Notes: generated by a model not told the origin, from the sequence alone. 64,000 bases of DNA from Burhinus oedicnemus (GCA_008921705.1 VFFE01007080.1:664891-728890); one strand, 5' to 3'. Numbered from the stretch's first letter, positions 25,830 through 38,484 are shown. Numbers and translations are program-made.

Positions 25830-26125
25830 TGCTGTGCTGTTTGTAGGCACCGGGATCTGCTCTGCACACTGTAAATCGAGGGGACTGGTGAGGCCAGAAG
25901 AAATGGATTTGCAGAGGTTCCCCAGCAGCCCACAGCTGGGTTCTCCTCACTTCCGCCGGAGCATGGGTCCAGCCCAGGACCGGCATGCCCAGCATCTGCC
26001 CATTCTGCCTCCTCCCGGCTTGTCACGCGTCGTTAAACTTTAATTCACCAGAACCGCACACTGGCCCTCAAGGAAATCAAGAAGGGATCAGCATCAATTA
26101 TTTACTAAACCTTGATAAATATTAC

Positions 26126-26131
26126 AATAAA
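26126..26131 (+). terminator. Candidate GJB3 poly(A) signal (distal)
   Basis: AATAAA in an AT-rich patch, about 1.23 kb after the GJB3 stop. It is less certain than the upstream signal. Confidence 0.3.
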
Positions 26132-27188
26132 TAGAAATGATTTCCATTTAATCTCTGCTTAAGCAGCGCTACGCGGAGGGTCAGCTGGCACTCCAGCAAG
26201 TGGTGTTTCCAGCTCTGCTCGGCCCGCCCATGCTCCCCCAGACCCATGAGCATGTCGTGGTGTGCACTGACGCAGCTGGGGCTCGTGCAAGAGGCCGTGA
26301 CAGCGATGCCCACACTGCCGGGAGGGTGACGTGTCTCTGTGCCAGGACACGGAAAAAGTGCTTCCAGCACAGGCTGCTCCCATGGGCACCCCAGTATCGT
26401 GTCACCTGTGGTGCCAGCCCTGGGCATGGGGCAACCTGTGCCAGCAGAAAGGTGCTCCAGGAGGCTGAACAGCACAAGGTGTCCGACTGGGAAGCAGCTC
26501 TGGCACCAGCACGGGTCTGCTTTGGGACACCTGCATGGCTCACCCCACCGCGGCTGGTGTGGCTGAAGCCCGTGCTGGGCATGGTCCTCCTGGAGGCTAA
26601 AGCGACGTGGGAGATGGCACACCCACGGGTGAGGGCAGCTCCGGTTCCTTTGTGGTTTTGGAGCAGCTCCCCAGAGGTGATCGTTTTCACTGATCGAGGG
26701 CTGGCGGGGCACAGAGCATCACTGGGGACAGGCACCAAGAGGGGGCCATGCCACTTGGGCAGCCACAAGCCAGGGGTGGCAGGAGAGGGAAGCAGGATTC
26801 ACGGTGGGCCAGCTGGGAGATGGGCACTGGGCTCCACAGCACCCTGGTGCCATGGCATGGAGCGGCACGTGGGCGTTACCCGAAGCACCGTAATTATTTT
26901 ATATTAAACATAACGATGCTGTTCCGGCTCTGCCCTCCGCTCAGCCCCAGCACTGTCTGGGAGGAGGAAATGCCACGTCTCGGTGTGGGAGAGGCGGCAG
27001 CTCCCAGTTGTGTGTGCGGACTGGCCTAGTTTTTGGTTTTGAGAGCCCAGCCCCAAGCCCGCAGCCCTCAGCTGGCCCCACGCAGCCCATGCCAAGCGTG
27101 CCAGCCCTTTGCGGCCGCTACAGGACAATGTGGGGGAGGGCACACACAGGGGTTTTGCCCCTCCCGAAGTCAGCAGGACTCAAGCCTG

Positions 27189-27197
27189 TATATAAAA
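27189..27197 (+). promoter_or_regulatory. TATA box, candidate GJA4 promoter
   Basis: A perfect TATATAAAA stands at the edge of a dense CpG island and points toward GJA4, so initiation would be expected near 27,220. It is the strongest TATA box I noticed beside a gene in this window. GJA4 being the gene served is inferred from position and strand. Confidence 0.45.
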
Positions 27198-27239
27198 TAT
27201 GAGCATCTGCCCACCCGGTGTCCCCCTTCTTTATTGCGA

Positions 27240-28086
27240 TGCCTCCGCACCCCCCGTAACGCCCCGTCTGAGCCCCCGCACAGCAAAGCTCCGCTTAAAC
27301 CCCGGTGCCGGCTCCCAATCCCTGGATCCCCGGCGCAGCTCCGCCCGGGAGCCGGCGGGGACCGCGGGGCCGGGGCAGAGCCGGGCTCCGGTGTGGCTCC
27401 AGCACCACCCAGCGCCCGTCGCGCCGCACCGACCCGCGGGGGGGACCCGCCGAGCGCCGCAGCAGCGGCCCGGCCGGAGCGGGCGGGGGACGGAGCATCC
27501 CCGGGGCCACCCCGCCGCACGCCCCGGGGCATCTTCCCCAGTGCCCCCGCCCGCGATCGCGGCGGCTTTAGGGGCTCGCAGAGGGGTGACTTGCTCAGGG
27601 TCCCACCCGCGGGCAGGGGCCCGACATCCCGGGTGGGTCCCTCCGCCGCTCAGCGGGTTTGTCCCCGTGGCGGAGCCGCAGCCACCGCCGGGCTGCCGGG
27701 CGCGGGCGCTGCCGGCCACCGGGCTGTCCCCGCAGCCCGCCGGGGACCAGCGGGCGGGGCACAGGCGGGCTTCCCACCGCCCCCCGCAGCCCCCGCCGGC
27801 TCCCCACCGCCTTCGGCCCCGGGGGTCCCGGCCGGGCTGTGCACCGCGGACCCACCGCCCCCCGCCCCGCCCCGTCGGGGCCGCCCCTTCGGCCGGGGCG
27901 GGGAGCGGGCCGGGCCGGGGCGGCCCCGCACACCTGCGGCACGGCGCTGAGCCCCGGCCCCCGGTTTCCTGCCCGCGCTCCTCCCCCGGCTCCCCCGCGC
28001 CCCGCACGGCCAGAGCCGCCCGGTCCGGCCCGGCCGCTCACACCCAGCGCGGCCCGAGCCAGGCGGGACGTGCCCGGCGCGGCGGA
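27240..28086 (+). promoter_or_regulatory. CpG island with candidate GJA4 non-coding exon
   Basis: About 850 bases are extremely GC- and CpG-rich with many GC boxes (gggcgg and ccgccc). The island ends at a consensus splice donor, GAG|GTGAGT, after 28,086 on the + strand, which suits a non-coding first exon spliced to the GJA4 coding exon at 29,080. The exon could start near 27,220 if the TATA box is used, or anywhere inside the island. Long open frames here are a result of base composition. Confidence 0.5.
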
Positions 28087-28292
28087 GGTGAGTGAGCGAC
28101 CCCCGGGACCCCCGGTGCATCGGGCACCGCTCGGGGACACCCCCAATGCTGGCACCCGCTCTCTGCTTCAGGACACCCCCCCTCGCCCCACCCCGGCTGG
28201 GTGTCCCTTTAACGGCCCGGCCGGCACCTCTGCCTGCTTAATTGGCAGAGGTTAATTAGGAGCCGGGGCTGCGGTTGCTTCCTCTCTTCCAG

Positions 28293-28394
28293 CCGGGCTG
28301 GGGGCTGAGCTCCCGCGGGGGGATGCGGGCTGGGCTCGCCGGCAGCCGGGGGTGAGGCTGAGACTCCCCCGAGCAGCATCGGGGACTGCGTGCG
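28293..28394 (+). other. Candidate alternative non-coding exon of GJA4
   Basis: A pyrimidine-rich acceptor (ttcctctcttccag) ends at 28,292, and a consensus donor (GCG|GTGAGT) follows 28,394. This outlines a 102-base exon with no coding potential of note, between the CpG-island donor and the GJA4 coding exon. Its use is inference from the splice signals only. Confidence 0.3.
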
Positions 28395-29100
28395 GTGAGT
28401 GGTCTCGGGGGTCCCCGGGCTGGGGACAGCCCTGGGCAAGGGGGAGCACGGTGGGGCTGGGGTGCCATCGCCCCACAGCAAGGGAGCTGGCTGGGGCCTG
28501 TCCCATCGGTGCAGGTGAGCCCTGAATGGGTGTCGGGGTGGCTGCTGTACCCCGGGGGTTTGTCCTCCCCTCCAGCCACCCTGCTGCTCTCTGCCCTTCG
28601 GTAGAGCCGGAGCCGTGGGCTGTAGGAGAGGCAAATCTGGGCTGCTCCTGTGAGCCCCCCGCCACGCTCCCTCTCTGGCTGCTGTGGTCCTGACCTCCCC
28701 AGGGCAGCCCCAAAGCAGCCGGCCAGCGAGCCCTTCGCTGTGGCCTGTGTCCTGGGAGGCTGGGACCGCCACAAGGCATGGGTGCTGCAGGCTGGGTGCT
28801 GCTGCGGGGGAGGCAACTCCCTGCGCTGCCGCTTCTCCCCCAGCTCCTTGTTTCCACAGTGGGCAGCGGGGTGTAGGAGGAACACTCCTGGGCTCAGAAA
28901 TGCTGCCTGGCTCCTTCCACCAGGTGTGGGATGTTCCTCAGTGGGTTTGCTGGGACCCACTGCAGAGCAACCGTGTCCCGAAAAAGCCCAAGGTTTAGGT
29001 AACCCCGTCTGCTCTGTGCTTTCCAGTGTGGAAACAGAGAATTGACTTGGCTCCCCTCTCCTCCCCTCTCTGCTGCCAGAGACACAAGGTTCCCTAGAAG

Positions 29101-30132
29101 ATGGGTGACTGGGGTTTCTTGGAGAAACTGCTGGACCAAGTTCAGGAGCACTCGACTGTGATCGGGAAGATCTGGCTCACCGTGCTCTTCATCTTCCGCA
29201 TCCTCATCCTGGGCTTAGCCGGGGAGTCCGTCTGGGGCGACGAGCAGTCAGATTTTGTGTGCAACACCAAGCAGCCAGGCTGCACCAACGTTTGCTATGA
29301 TAAAGCCTTCCCCATCTCCCACATCCGCTACTGGGTGCTCCAGTTCCTCTTTGTCAGCACCCCAACTCTGATTTACCTTGGCCACGTTGTCTATCTCTCC
29401 CGGAAGGAGGAGAAGCTGAAGCAACAGGAGAGTGAGCTTCGGGCTATCCACAGCAAGGACCCGAAGATCGAGCAGGCCCTGGCAGCTGTGGAGAAGAAGA
29501 TGTCCAAGATCTACGTGACGGAGGATGGGCGGCTCAAGATCCGAGGGGCGCTGATGTGGACGTACATCATCAGCGTGATCTGCAAGAGCATCTTTGAGGC
29601 TGGCTTCCTCGTTGGCCAGTGGTACCTGTACGGCTTCTCCATGGTGCCCCGCTACGTGTGCAAGAGGGACCCCTGCCCCCATCAAGTGGACTGCTTCATC
29701 TCCCGCCCTACTGAGAAGAGCATCTTCATCATCTTCATGCTGGTGATGGGCCTGATCTCCTTAATCCTGAACCTCCTGGAGCTCTTCCACCTCTGCTGCA
29801 AGAACCTGCTTAGCAACATCAAGAAGGTGTCGGTGCCAACTGGCCCAAGCCGGGACACCTTTGCCGATGACATGGTCTCAGGTCCCTATTCGCCCAAGCA
29901 CTACCCCTTCCTGCCCATGGCCGAGAGCCACACACCGCCCTACCAGGCCTACAACAAGCTCTCCAGCGAGCAGAACTGGGCCAACTTCCACAATGAGGAG
30001 AACCTGGCACTGGGCAGCGGCAGCAGACCCCTCTCGGACCCCTACGCCCCCAGGGCTGCCGAAGCCCCCGCCCCGGAGGAGAAGCTGTGCAGCCGGCCTG
30101 GGAGCTCAGCCTCCAAAAAGCAGTACGTCTAG
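29101..30132 (+). CDS. GJA4: Gap junction alpha-4 protein (connexin 37)
   Basis: Alpha-type connexin of 343 residues (human 333). The N-terminal [19 protein letters not shown] and first-loop block [16 protein letters not shown] match mammalian connexin 37. Loop cysteines are C54, C61, C65 and C187, C192, C198 (CX6CX3C, CX4CX5C). The cytoplasmic loop, about residues 100-150, is longer than in the beta connexins, with the family block [14 protein letters not shown]. The tail is poorly conserved except for the SSEQNWAN motif and the end [13 protein letters not shown], both shared with mammals. The coding exon begins at 29,080 after the acceptor ctctgctgccag, and the ATG has A at -3. In mammals it couples endothelial cells of arteries and links oocyte and granulosa cells. 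The frame is intact. Confidence 0.97.
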   Translation: MGDWGFLEKLLDQVQEHSTVIGKIWLTVLFIFRILILGLAGESVWGDEQSDFVCNTKQPGCTNVCYDKAFPISHIRYWVLQFLFVSTPTLIYLGHVVYLSRKEEKLKQQESELRAIHSKDPKIEQALAAVEKKMSKIYVTEDGRLKIRGALMWTYIISVICKSIFEAGFLVGQWYLYGFSMVPRYVCKRDPCPHQVDCFISRPTEKSIFIIFMLVMGLISLILNLLELFHLCCKNLLSNIKKVSVPTGPSRDTFADDMVSGPYSPKHYPFLPMAESHTPPYQAYNKLSSEQNWANFHNEENLALGSGSRPLSDPYAPRAAEAPAPEEKLCSRPGSSASKKQYV

Positions 30133-31346
30133 TGCCGGGCTGGCCCCGGCTGGCCGAGGGGACCTTCCGTGGTCCCTTGTGCCTGCAAAGGTGCTGGCCA
30201 TGGGCAGGCAGCTGCCTCCTCCTGCCTGGTGCTGTGCCTTACGGACAAGCCCCGCTCCAGAGGCAGTGCCCGCAGGGACCTGTCTGCCCCTGGGATGTGA
30301 TGCTCGGGAGCGGGGTTGAGCGCCGCCCTGGAGCCGAGCCTCCGCTCTCTCCCGTTTTCCCCACAGACTCTGCAAGGAAGGAAACAGCAGAAAGTTCCCC
30401 GGGACAGCGTGTCCCGTGTGCCTCGCCGTGGGAAAGGGAGAAATCCCTGGAGCCACGTAGCTGGGAACAGGCTGTCCCCGGGGCCGTGGCGGGAGGCTGC
30501 TGCCCCTCGGAAGCCGCAGCTTGGCCAGACCCCGGGGCTTGCCGGAGCCCCCGTCGGCATGAGAGCCCGGCATGCGGCCGTGGGAAGCCGCTCGCCTCCA
30601 GCCTCCGCACGGAGCGGGCTGAGCCCGGGAGGGCTGGGGGGGTGCTGGGCTGGGGCAGCGCTGCCTGATGGGTCCTGGCCACCAGCCCTGTCCTGTTCCT
30701 GTGGCCCCGGCAGGGAGCCAGTGGGGCCAGTGGCTCCTGCTCCGGGGGTTTGCTGCAGGAGCTGCCCCTTCTCCATGGGGAATGGGGGGGTTAAGCCAAG
30801 AGCAGCTCTCAGCCAGGGCTCTGCGGTGACCGGCTGATCCCGATGGCTACAGGGTCACCGCTCGGGTGCCCCAGGAGTGCGAGCTCCCCCCGCCGCCTCC
30901 TGGCCCTGGACCCTTTCCCATGGGATGTGTGTCTCTAAGTTATTTTTAACCTGCTGGCCTGAGCACAGCGCTTTCTGCCTTAAAGGTGCAGTCGTGTGGG
31001 GGAATCTGGGGAGTTGTGTCCAGCCTGGCCACGCGCCCTCCGGCCCTGTGGTTTTTGGGGAGGAATTAGCCTAGCAACTGCTGGTTTGGGGGGGGTTATT
31101 GGTTTTATTACTTTGCACTAGTCATCTGCTGTGGGCTGAGGTGCTGGGGGGGACACCAAAAAACCAACTGCCGCTGTGAGAGCGGTTGCCCCGACATCCC
31201 CAGCCCACCGATGCTGTGAAGGGGGAAGCTCCTGCCGTGACTGAGGGGCTGTGGGTCCTGCGTGACCCAGCCACAAGCGTGGGATGCAGACGTTGCTCCT
31301 CTGCTGTTTCCTTTCCCCCTGGCAGACTCAGAGTTGCATCTTGTTG

Positions 31347-31352
31347 AATAAA
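31347..31352 (+). terminator. GJA4 poly(A) signal
   Basis: AATAAA lies about 1.2 kb after the GJA4 stop. Twelve bases after the hexamer comes a genomic run of 15 A (31,365-31,379), so oligo-dT cDNA ends mapped here could come from internal priming. A GTG-rich stretch (gcgtggtgtgaccgtg) follows, which suits a real cleavage site. Confidence 0.6.
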
Positions 31353-31379
31353 GCTGGACGAATGAAAAAAAAAAAAAAA

Positions 31380-34300
31380 GCCAAGCGTGGTGTGACCGTG
31401 CTTCACGCAGCTGCCTCGAGGAGGGCGGGTAAGAGTTTGGGGCTGAGGGAGAGGGAAGCTGCCATCCCATGGGTGAGTGTGGGCACCCTCTGAGCTCTGG
31501 TTGTGCTGCTGGTGCCGCTCACCCGCTGAAAGCACGACCCCCATCCCTGCTTAGTGTCCTGTCCCCTTGAGCCCAGCTTCAGCCCAGGGGCTATCGTGGC
31601 ACAGGCTCCAGGTGGCCCAAAGCAGAGCTCGTCCCCGCAGCCAGCTTCTCTGCCCAGGCTCTGCTGCAGATAAACCCGGCGGAGGCCGTGGAGCCGCTCA
31701 CGGCTGCATAATAGGTGGAAATGAGCAGCAGATAAAGGCACACAATGTGGCTGGGGCTGTTTCGTTTCTCTGGCCAAGCCAGCCCAGGGCAGAGGCTGCT
31801 CTCTGCCGAGGGCCTCTTCAGCGAGGGTGGGACGGACTAAAAATACCCTGGAGAAAATGAAATATGGGTGATACGGGGTGATATCTCTGCCATCGGCCAC
31901 TGGAGGAAGCGGAGAGGGAGGCACCCGGCTGCGCTGCCCTTGGTGCAGAGCCTGGGCTGGAGGCTGAGCGTGCCCTTGGCTCCCCTCCCTGCTGGGGATG
32001 GCGAGGGGTGAAATCCCCTGGGATGGGGGTCTGGGGTGCACGCTGCCAGCTCTCAGCCCTTCCCCTGCGCCCTCCATGAGGATGCTGCGGCAGATCCCCC
32101 CCCTCCGAGGGACCCTGCCTTGCTCTCACCATCTCCGGAGGGACCCTGTCCTGCTCCCACTGTTGCCTGCTGGGGACCCCCCAGGGCACCCCAGTGCAAT
32201 GGGGGGACCACAGCCCAGTGCTCACCAGGCACCAGCAGCGCTGCGGCTTTCTGGGGAGAGCAGCTTGGCCAGGAGGAAATGCCCGTGTGAAAGGTAACGG
32301 TGCAGCCGTGCCGTGTGTTTACCCGCCGGCAGCAATCCCCGCTCGCCTCCCCTCTCCTGGGCTGATATTTTTGTTGGCACCGGGGGAGCATCACGCTTTT
32401 CCGAACGGTCCTGCAAGGTGGAAAACAAGACGGCCGAGAGCCCCCTTGCCTGGACACGCTGCCCAGCCCCAGGCGCTGTGCAAACAGCTCCGCGTCCCGC
32501 TATTGTTCCCATGTTGTGACAAGGCGGCTCGGGGTGGCCAGTGTGACCCCACGCCGCCGGGACCTGCACGCCAACAACAACAGCGAGGGGGTCACCTGCG
32601 CGGTGGGGGCAGCAGCAGGGGCCGGTGTTGGCAGCAGCCCCCCAGACGGCGGGCGGGTGGCCTTTAGGCAAATAAAAGTTCGCAGCTGATAAGGGCACGG
32701 GCTGGCCCGGTGAAGCCCTTTGGCACAGCCTGGGGACAGATAGCGGCCGGCCGGACACACGGGGCCTTTCTCACACCTCTGCACTCCCTCCTGAGTAAAC
32801 AGGCTCCTCCGGTCCCTTTCTGGGAACGGCACTCGCTGCCCCGAAGCCTGGCCCCATTCCGTGATGCTGAGCCCTGCAGCGGCATGGGCAGCCTGGGGGC
32901 TGCGGTGAGGGGCTCCCCATGGGCACCCCTGAGACCCAGCTCTGGGATAACGGGCAGCGAGCACAGCCCCGAGTATGTGCCGTGATGCACGGGCACTGGG
33001 ACCCACTGCAGCCGCCAAACTGGGATGGTGGAGAGCCCTGGGCACGGCCATGGGGTGGGAGCACCGCAGAGCTGTTCCCGTGGCCACTCACCGGCTGCGA
33101 ACCCTGCGCTGGCGTTGCCCTCGGCATGGATTTTCGGGGTGAGTAGCTTTTGTACCCCCACCTAAGAGCCTTGTGGGGTTTATCCCAACCCAAGGCTGGA
33201 TGTACTTTCCAAGGCACAGCTGCAGCCCCCCAGGACTACCTCGGTGAGCGAGAGCTGCCTGTGCTGTGCCGTGCCGTGGTGCGGGAGCCAGGCTGCCTTC
33301 CTCGGCAAGGTGCAGGCAGCACCGTGGGGCTGCTCCTGCACCCTCGGCTCCTGGAAGAAAGAGTGCCTAGAGATGGAGGTGACATGGCTGAAGGAGAGAA
33401 AGGAAGAGGGACAGAGGTGGACAGATGGACGCACACCTGGCCTGACAACCAACAGCCTGAAGCTGGGGGTGTACAAGTAGGGGGGGGGGCCTTGGGTGCA
33501 CGGCCAGCACCGCTGTGCACCCCTCTGCCAGCGGTTCAGGAGGATGCTGGGGGGGGTGGCCACTTGGAGCACCCCTCCCTGAGTCAGGAGAGGCTTTGGG
33601 GTGGCTCTGCTAGTCCTGGAACCCCAACTCCTGCTGGGGACATTGGTCTAACACCAGCCACGGCCCCCAGGAGCCCGTGCCAGTGACTCTGCTCCACGGC
33701 CACGCATTTCCAGGGAGGTTCCTGCCCTCCTCCCAGTTAGGACCAGTCTGTGCTGGGCTTCCCCTGCACTATCCTGCCCTGGGCTGCAGGAGAGGAGACA
33801 TGAGGGCTGCTGCAGCGTGTCCTGCCTGCAAGGCTCTGCCCAAGGCGCTGGCCGGACACCAAGGAGTTTATTTTTAAGCTTTCCCAGCGTACAGAAAATA
33901 GCAAGTGTCTAAATCCGACTTGATCACAGGAAGAGCTGCAGCAGGAGCAAAATCACAGCTCAGAGGGCAGGAAGGGCAGAGGGCTGGGCAGGGGGATGCC
34001 AGCTGGGGCCACACCATGGTCCCCCTGTCCTGCTGGAGCCCTATCCGTGCCCAGGGCTCTGCCCATAGCCCCCAGTGCCCCATTTCCCACAGCTCCTTGG
34101 AGGGAGTCGGCGCAGGCAGGAGCATCCTCCTGGACCAGGCATGGACCCCCGAGCCCCAGCACCCACCTTCAAGGCAACACCAAACCAGGTACAATCCTGC
34201 CCCTATCAGCACCACTGCCAACAGTGCACAACGAAGGAAAAGCAAATCCCAAACAGCTCCCTTCCGCCCGCGGGCCCGTCCCTGGTGCAGGGATATATTT

Positions 34301-37300
34301 AGCCCTCCACGCGCGGGCATGGCAGACAATGCAGCCCCGTGTGAGAACTGCAGGCAGGAAGAAACGCATTCAGTAGCTCCGACAACTTCCCGCATCCTGA
34401 CATTGTCGCTCCCCTCTGGCCGCTTTCTTGCTCGGAGGCAACAGGACCGCGGCATCCGGCACCCCATGCCCACCCCGGGATGGGTCCTGCCCTTGCCAGC
34501 AGCTCAGGGCATCGTCCTGGTGCAGCACCACGATGGCAGAAGCTGCTGCCCACGTGCTCACGGGCTTTTTCTGGCACAGGGTGGCCGATTTGGTCTAAAA
34601 GCAAGGCACCATGGCAGCCCCGGGGTCCTGGGGATGGGGATTCAGCCCTGGGCTGTGGCTGCAAGAAGAGGCGATGCCAAGTGGGAAGGGAACACGTCCC
34701 ACTGTAGCTGTCCCCAGCCAGGGCTCAGGGACAGCATCTCGATGTACAACAGAGCTGCTCCTCTCTCGCAGCACTTCAGGGCTTTTGCCGGCCATAGAAA
34801 GGAGCCGTTGGGCAGGGCACGGCAGATCTGCACCATGGGGCCGCGGCAGGAAGAGGCAAGTGAGATGGGGAGGCTGGGAAAGGACTCGGCTGCTCTCGGG
34901 AAAAGGGCAAAAGCAGAGCCTGGGAAAACAGCCTTTGCTGGCTGAGCAGGGAGAGGACGTCCCCAGGGGCTGCGGGGGACGCGCTGGGGGGGATGTGCCA
35001 TTTGCTCTCCAGTGCAGCTGGGGTCAGCACCCGCCATGTCCCAGGGCTGCAGGGACACTGCACTGCATGCAGGTCCTGGGTGCCCTGGGGTGCCTGCACT
35101 GCTGCAGGACAGGACACAGGAGCCTGAGTCCCTGCGGGCCCCAGCTCCCCGCACTGCTCCTCTACATCATTGCTCCAGGCCGTGCGGGAAGGGGACGGAT
35201 GGCTCTGAGCAGCCTTTGTGCCAGCACAGGGTCACAGCATCCCCAGCCCTGTGCAGCTGGTACATCCCTGCTCTGATCTAACCGGACATCCGCTGCGGCC
35301 GGCCAGGTGTGCCGAGCCATGCTGAGCGGCTGGGGGGGCTCTCACTGCCCCTGCCTGCACAACAGCTTTCCCAGTCCCGCGGGCCAACCCCCAGCGAGCC
35401 GGGGCACAGCTCAGCCCCGCCATGGCCCTGGATTGCTCCCTGCATCCTGCCTCTGGAAACTGCCACCTGCTCCTCTCACGAGCTGTTCCCAATGGACCAC
35501 CAGGAGCAAACGTGGTGCCGAGGAGGGCAGAGGGTCAGCCCGGGAGCTGCAGCCGCCCTTGGAGCCAGCAGGGAGGAAGCAGCAGGGCCGTGCCAAGTGC
35601 ACGGCAGCCACCTTGGTCCCTCTGAGCCTAAGACACGGCCACCACGGGCTGGGCAAGGACAGGCAGCACTTCTGCAGCTGCTGGATTCGTTCAATCCCTG
35701 CACTGCGGCACAGTGCAGGTGTAGCCAGCCCCGGCACAGGGACTGCCCCGAAGCCGGACAAGCCCTGGGAGGATGCTCTCCTGCAAAATGCCGGCCTCGG
35801 AGCCTGGTGTGGGACTCCCTGCCTGGGAACAGGTTTCCCTCCCCTCACACAGCCCTGGACACACTGCTGGCACGGCTTCTTGCCACACTCCCGCTGCAGC
35901 ACCCAGCTGTGCCGTGCTGGGAACAGCTGGATTACAAATGCACTGGCCCAGACCAAGCTTAAGCAGTTGTGTGCAGGCTTGGGAAGCCAGGGGTTTTTTT
36001 TTTTGCCGTAATGGTTTATTCAACAAAGCTTCCTCTCACTATTCGTGAGCCACCGTGGCTGCTCACCCCAGCCCTGAGTGCTTGCCGGCTCCTATTCTTG
36101 TCCAGCCGGTGCTTCCCAGGCAGCACATTGTTGTGATTCAATGGGAGGAAGGGTGGGTTTACGGCACCAAGGGCTTAGGAGAAAGGCAACCAGGCTCTGG
36201 GAGGCAGCTTCACCCCTGCCCCAGCGCCTGCCGGGAACCCACGGCCCCACAGAAACACCGGTGTCTGCCATGGGGACAGATGGGAGTCCCCAGACACATG
36301 GAAACCAGCTGGAAATGCGGCAGGACCAGCAAGGCAGCTGCAGCAGGAGCAGGGCAGTGGCTATGCGACCAGGTGCCATTGGTGCCCGTGCAGCTGCTGT
36401 GGGGGGCTCAGTCCTTCCTGAGGACATTGTTCCAGCGCTGCGCCGGAGCAACCCCCCGACCAACACTGCACGGGCCCAGGGGAGGAAATGGGGCAGCGAG
36501 GCCACGACAAAGCTCGATTGTGCCCGGCCGGTCCTGGGAACAGGCAGATCAATGGGCTATAAACAGCCGAGGGAGCCACTCTGTCGCAGGGTGAACAAAG
36601 GCATTTCGGAAGACGTTTCCGAGCTGGGTCCGGCTGGTCCCGGCTGGGGGAAGGGATGGGACCATTCCCACCCCAGCACACAATAGTCAACAGTCGTCGC
36701 CCAGCGTCACCCCCACAGCCAGGCTGGGAAAGCAAGAGGCCAAGGGCAGGGTCTACCTCAGGGGACAGCGCCAGCCTGCCAGGAGGACCAGGGTGGTGGC
36801 AGGAGAGGTGCCATGAGCCCCAGTGCAGGTGGCGGCAGTGGGGCACAGCTGGGACAGCCTTTGCATCACCCAAGACAACTCCTGCACTTTCTAAACCAGC
36901 CTCAGCTGCTCTCGCACACCGCAACGGCAAAGGCCTGTGAGTTCCCGGCAGTGCCGGGCCACGATCCAGCCCGAGGACAGCAAGTCGGGAGGTAAACACA
37001 GCTGGGCAGTGCCGGCAGTAAAGCTGTCAGCGGGGCAGGAGCTGGCCCCGAGGAAGCAGGACGGAGCAATGCAAAACGCTGAACTGGCTGCTGACCTCAG
37101 GGCTTCGAACCAGACACGACAGATTTATTGTCCCCGGGAGGGGAAGGCCAGGCCGGGGCAGCGGTGAGGCCTCACTCAGGCACCAGGGGAAAAAACAAGT
37201 GGGGAGGCAGCGATAACCCCAGCGACGGCCGCTCGGCCCCGGCACGCTGCCGGCAGACAGCAGTGGCAGTTACCGGCTGGCCCCGCTTGGGCAGCTCTCA

Positions 37301-37740
37301 CCGGGGTTTGGTCCTGCCACGCTGGTGACACCTGAGGCTGGAGGGGACACAGGCCACCATTGCCCAGTCCTCACTGCCAGCCTCTCCCACCAAACGCTGC
37401 CCTGCTCAGCAGCCCAGTGGGACACCCCCATCCCCTGGGCCCCCACCCAGCACGGCCACAGCCCTTCTTGGCTAGATAAGGAGGTCGAAGGGAAGCAGAT
37501 GACGTGGCCGGGGGAGCCGGGAGGGAGGCACAACCGCAGCATAGGCTGCGATTTCACTGCCTCCCCCTCCTTCCTGCCTGCCACCCTGTTGCCAGGCCCC
37601 GAGGTGAGTGCCCAGCCAGGGACAATGATGGCAGTTCTCCCACTGCAGAAGGGGTTGCTTCTTGAAACCATGGGGAGCAGAAACACACTTAAAGCCAGGG
37701 TTAGGGCCAAGTGCTGATGCAGAAGACACAGAGGCCCAAG
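31380..37740. other. GJA4-SMIM12 interval, no coding gene recognised
   Basis: GJA4 and SMIM12 are convergent, so this stretch holds only 3' flanks. The minus strand carries AATAAA hexamers at 37,124-37,129, 36,015-36,020 and 33,868-33,873, any of which could end a long SMIM12 3' UTR; mammalian SMIM12 has a long one, as far as I recall. I see no exon-like coding sequence on either strand. Confidence 0.5.
36015..36020 (-). terminator. Candidate distal SMIM12 poly(A) signal
   Basis: AATAAA on the minus strand, followed ten bases later by a genomic run of 11 A (36,004-35,994). It would give a SMIM12 3' UTR of about 2.5 kb. As at GJA4, the A run makes cDNA evidence prone to internal priming. Confidence 0.3.
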
Positions 37741-37752
37741 GACTGACAGAAG

Positions 37753-37758
37753 TTTATT
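37753..37758 (-). terminator. Candidate SMIM12 poly(A) signal
   Basis: AATAAA on the minus strand about 725 bases after the SMIM12 stop. The next bases (cttctgtcagtccttgggcctctgtgtcttctg) include T/GT-rich motifs, so it is the most credible of the downstream signals. Confidence 0.45.
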
Positions 37759-38478
37759 CTGGCTGTTCCCGCACAGGGCAGAGAGCTCCCCGTTCTCTAC
37801 ACACCAGCCCAAAGCCACCACCATGCTCGGAGCGCCACAACAGAAGCAGGGCCAGGACTTCCACCTCCTCCCATCCCCCCTGCTCGCTGCGAAGCCTGGG
37901 GATGATGCAGAAAAGCATTCCCCAAAGATCTCCACTGCTGCTCAGGCTCCTGTGGGGGTAATGTGGTAGCGTGGTGCTGCGGTCGGGGTTCACGAAGAGC
38001 CTCGGGAGAGCTGTAAGCAGGACGGCAGGTCCTCCGGCCGCAGGCAGTTAGCCTGATCCCAACCCCATGTCACTCAGGTCCAAGTATCTTCTATCTTCAC
38101 ACCAAACCTAAAGAGACGTGGGTGGAAGCAGGCTGAAAGGGTTTTGTGGTTCAGGGGCCGCGACAGGCCCAGAGCTGCTGAGTTTCAGACACGCTCCACC
38201 TCCAAAGCATGGTTCCCTGCCTGCTCTGCCACAAAGGAGGAGGTCTGCGTGCTGCGTCTTGAGCGCATCCGTGGGGTGGGCAAACCCCGACCCTCCAGAG
38301 GGCCCCAGGAGGGCGAAGAGCAGCAGTGGGCAGAGCGTACTGCCCGGGTACGGCCCGGTGCAGGAGGGCTGGTGGAAGATGTGCAGGTGACAGGGGAGTC
38401 CCCAGCATGGTGCTGCGGGACACAGCCCTCTCGCCGCCGGGGACAGTCGCTCCAGGGCACCGCGTTTGCCCAAACAAC

Positions 38479-38484
38479 TTTATT
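38479..38484 (-). terminator. Poly(A) signal overlapping the SMIM12 stop codon
   Basis: The SMIM12 reading frame ends AGT TAA, and the next bases are TAAAG, so an AATAAA hexamer starts inside the stop codon. Cleavage 15-25 bases later would leave almost no 3' UTR. The downstream GTTGTTTGGG is GT-rich, as a cleavage site would need. Whether it is used is unknown; longer alternatives exist. Confidence 0.5.

Larger units (their letters stand above)
24900..27188 (+). other. GJB3 3' UTR and GJB3-GJA4 interval
   Basis: No further gene is recognised. Two AATAAA hexamers, at 25,824-25,829 and 26,126-26,131, could end the GJB3 transcript, giving a 3' UTR of about 0.95 or 1.25 kb. The second lies in an AT-rich patch (26,040-26,160), which makes it less specific. 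The remainder up to 27.19 kb is GC-rich with no supported exon. Confidence 0.45.

Noticed and set aside
27033..27950. Plus-strand frame of 305 codons (and neighbours) upstream of GJA4
   Set aside because: It spans the CpG island, where stops are rare; no protein family is recognisable.
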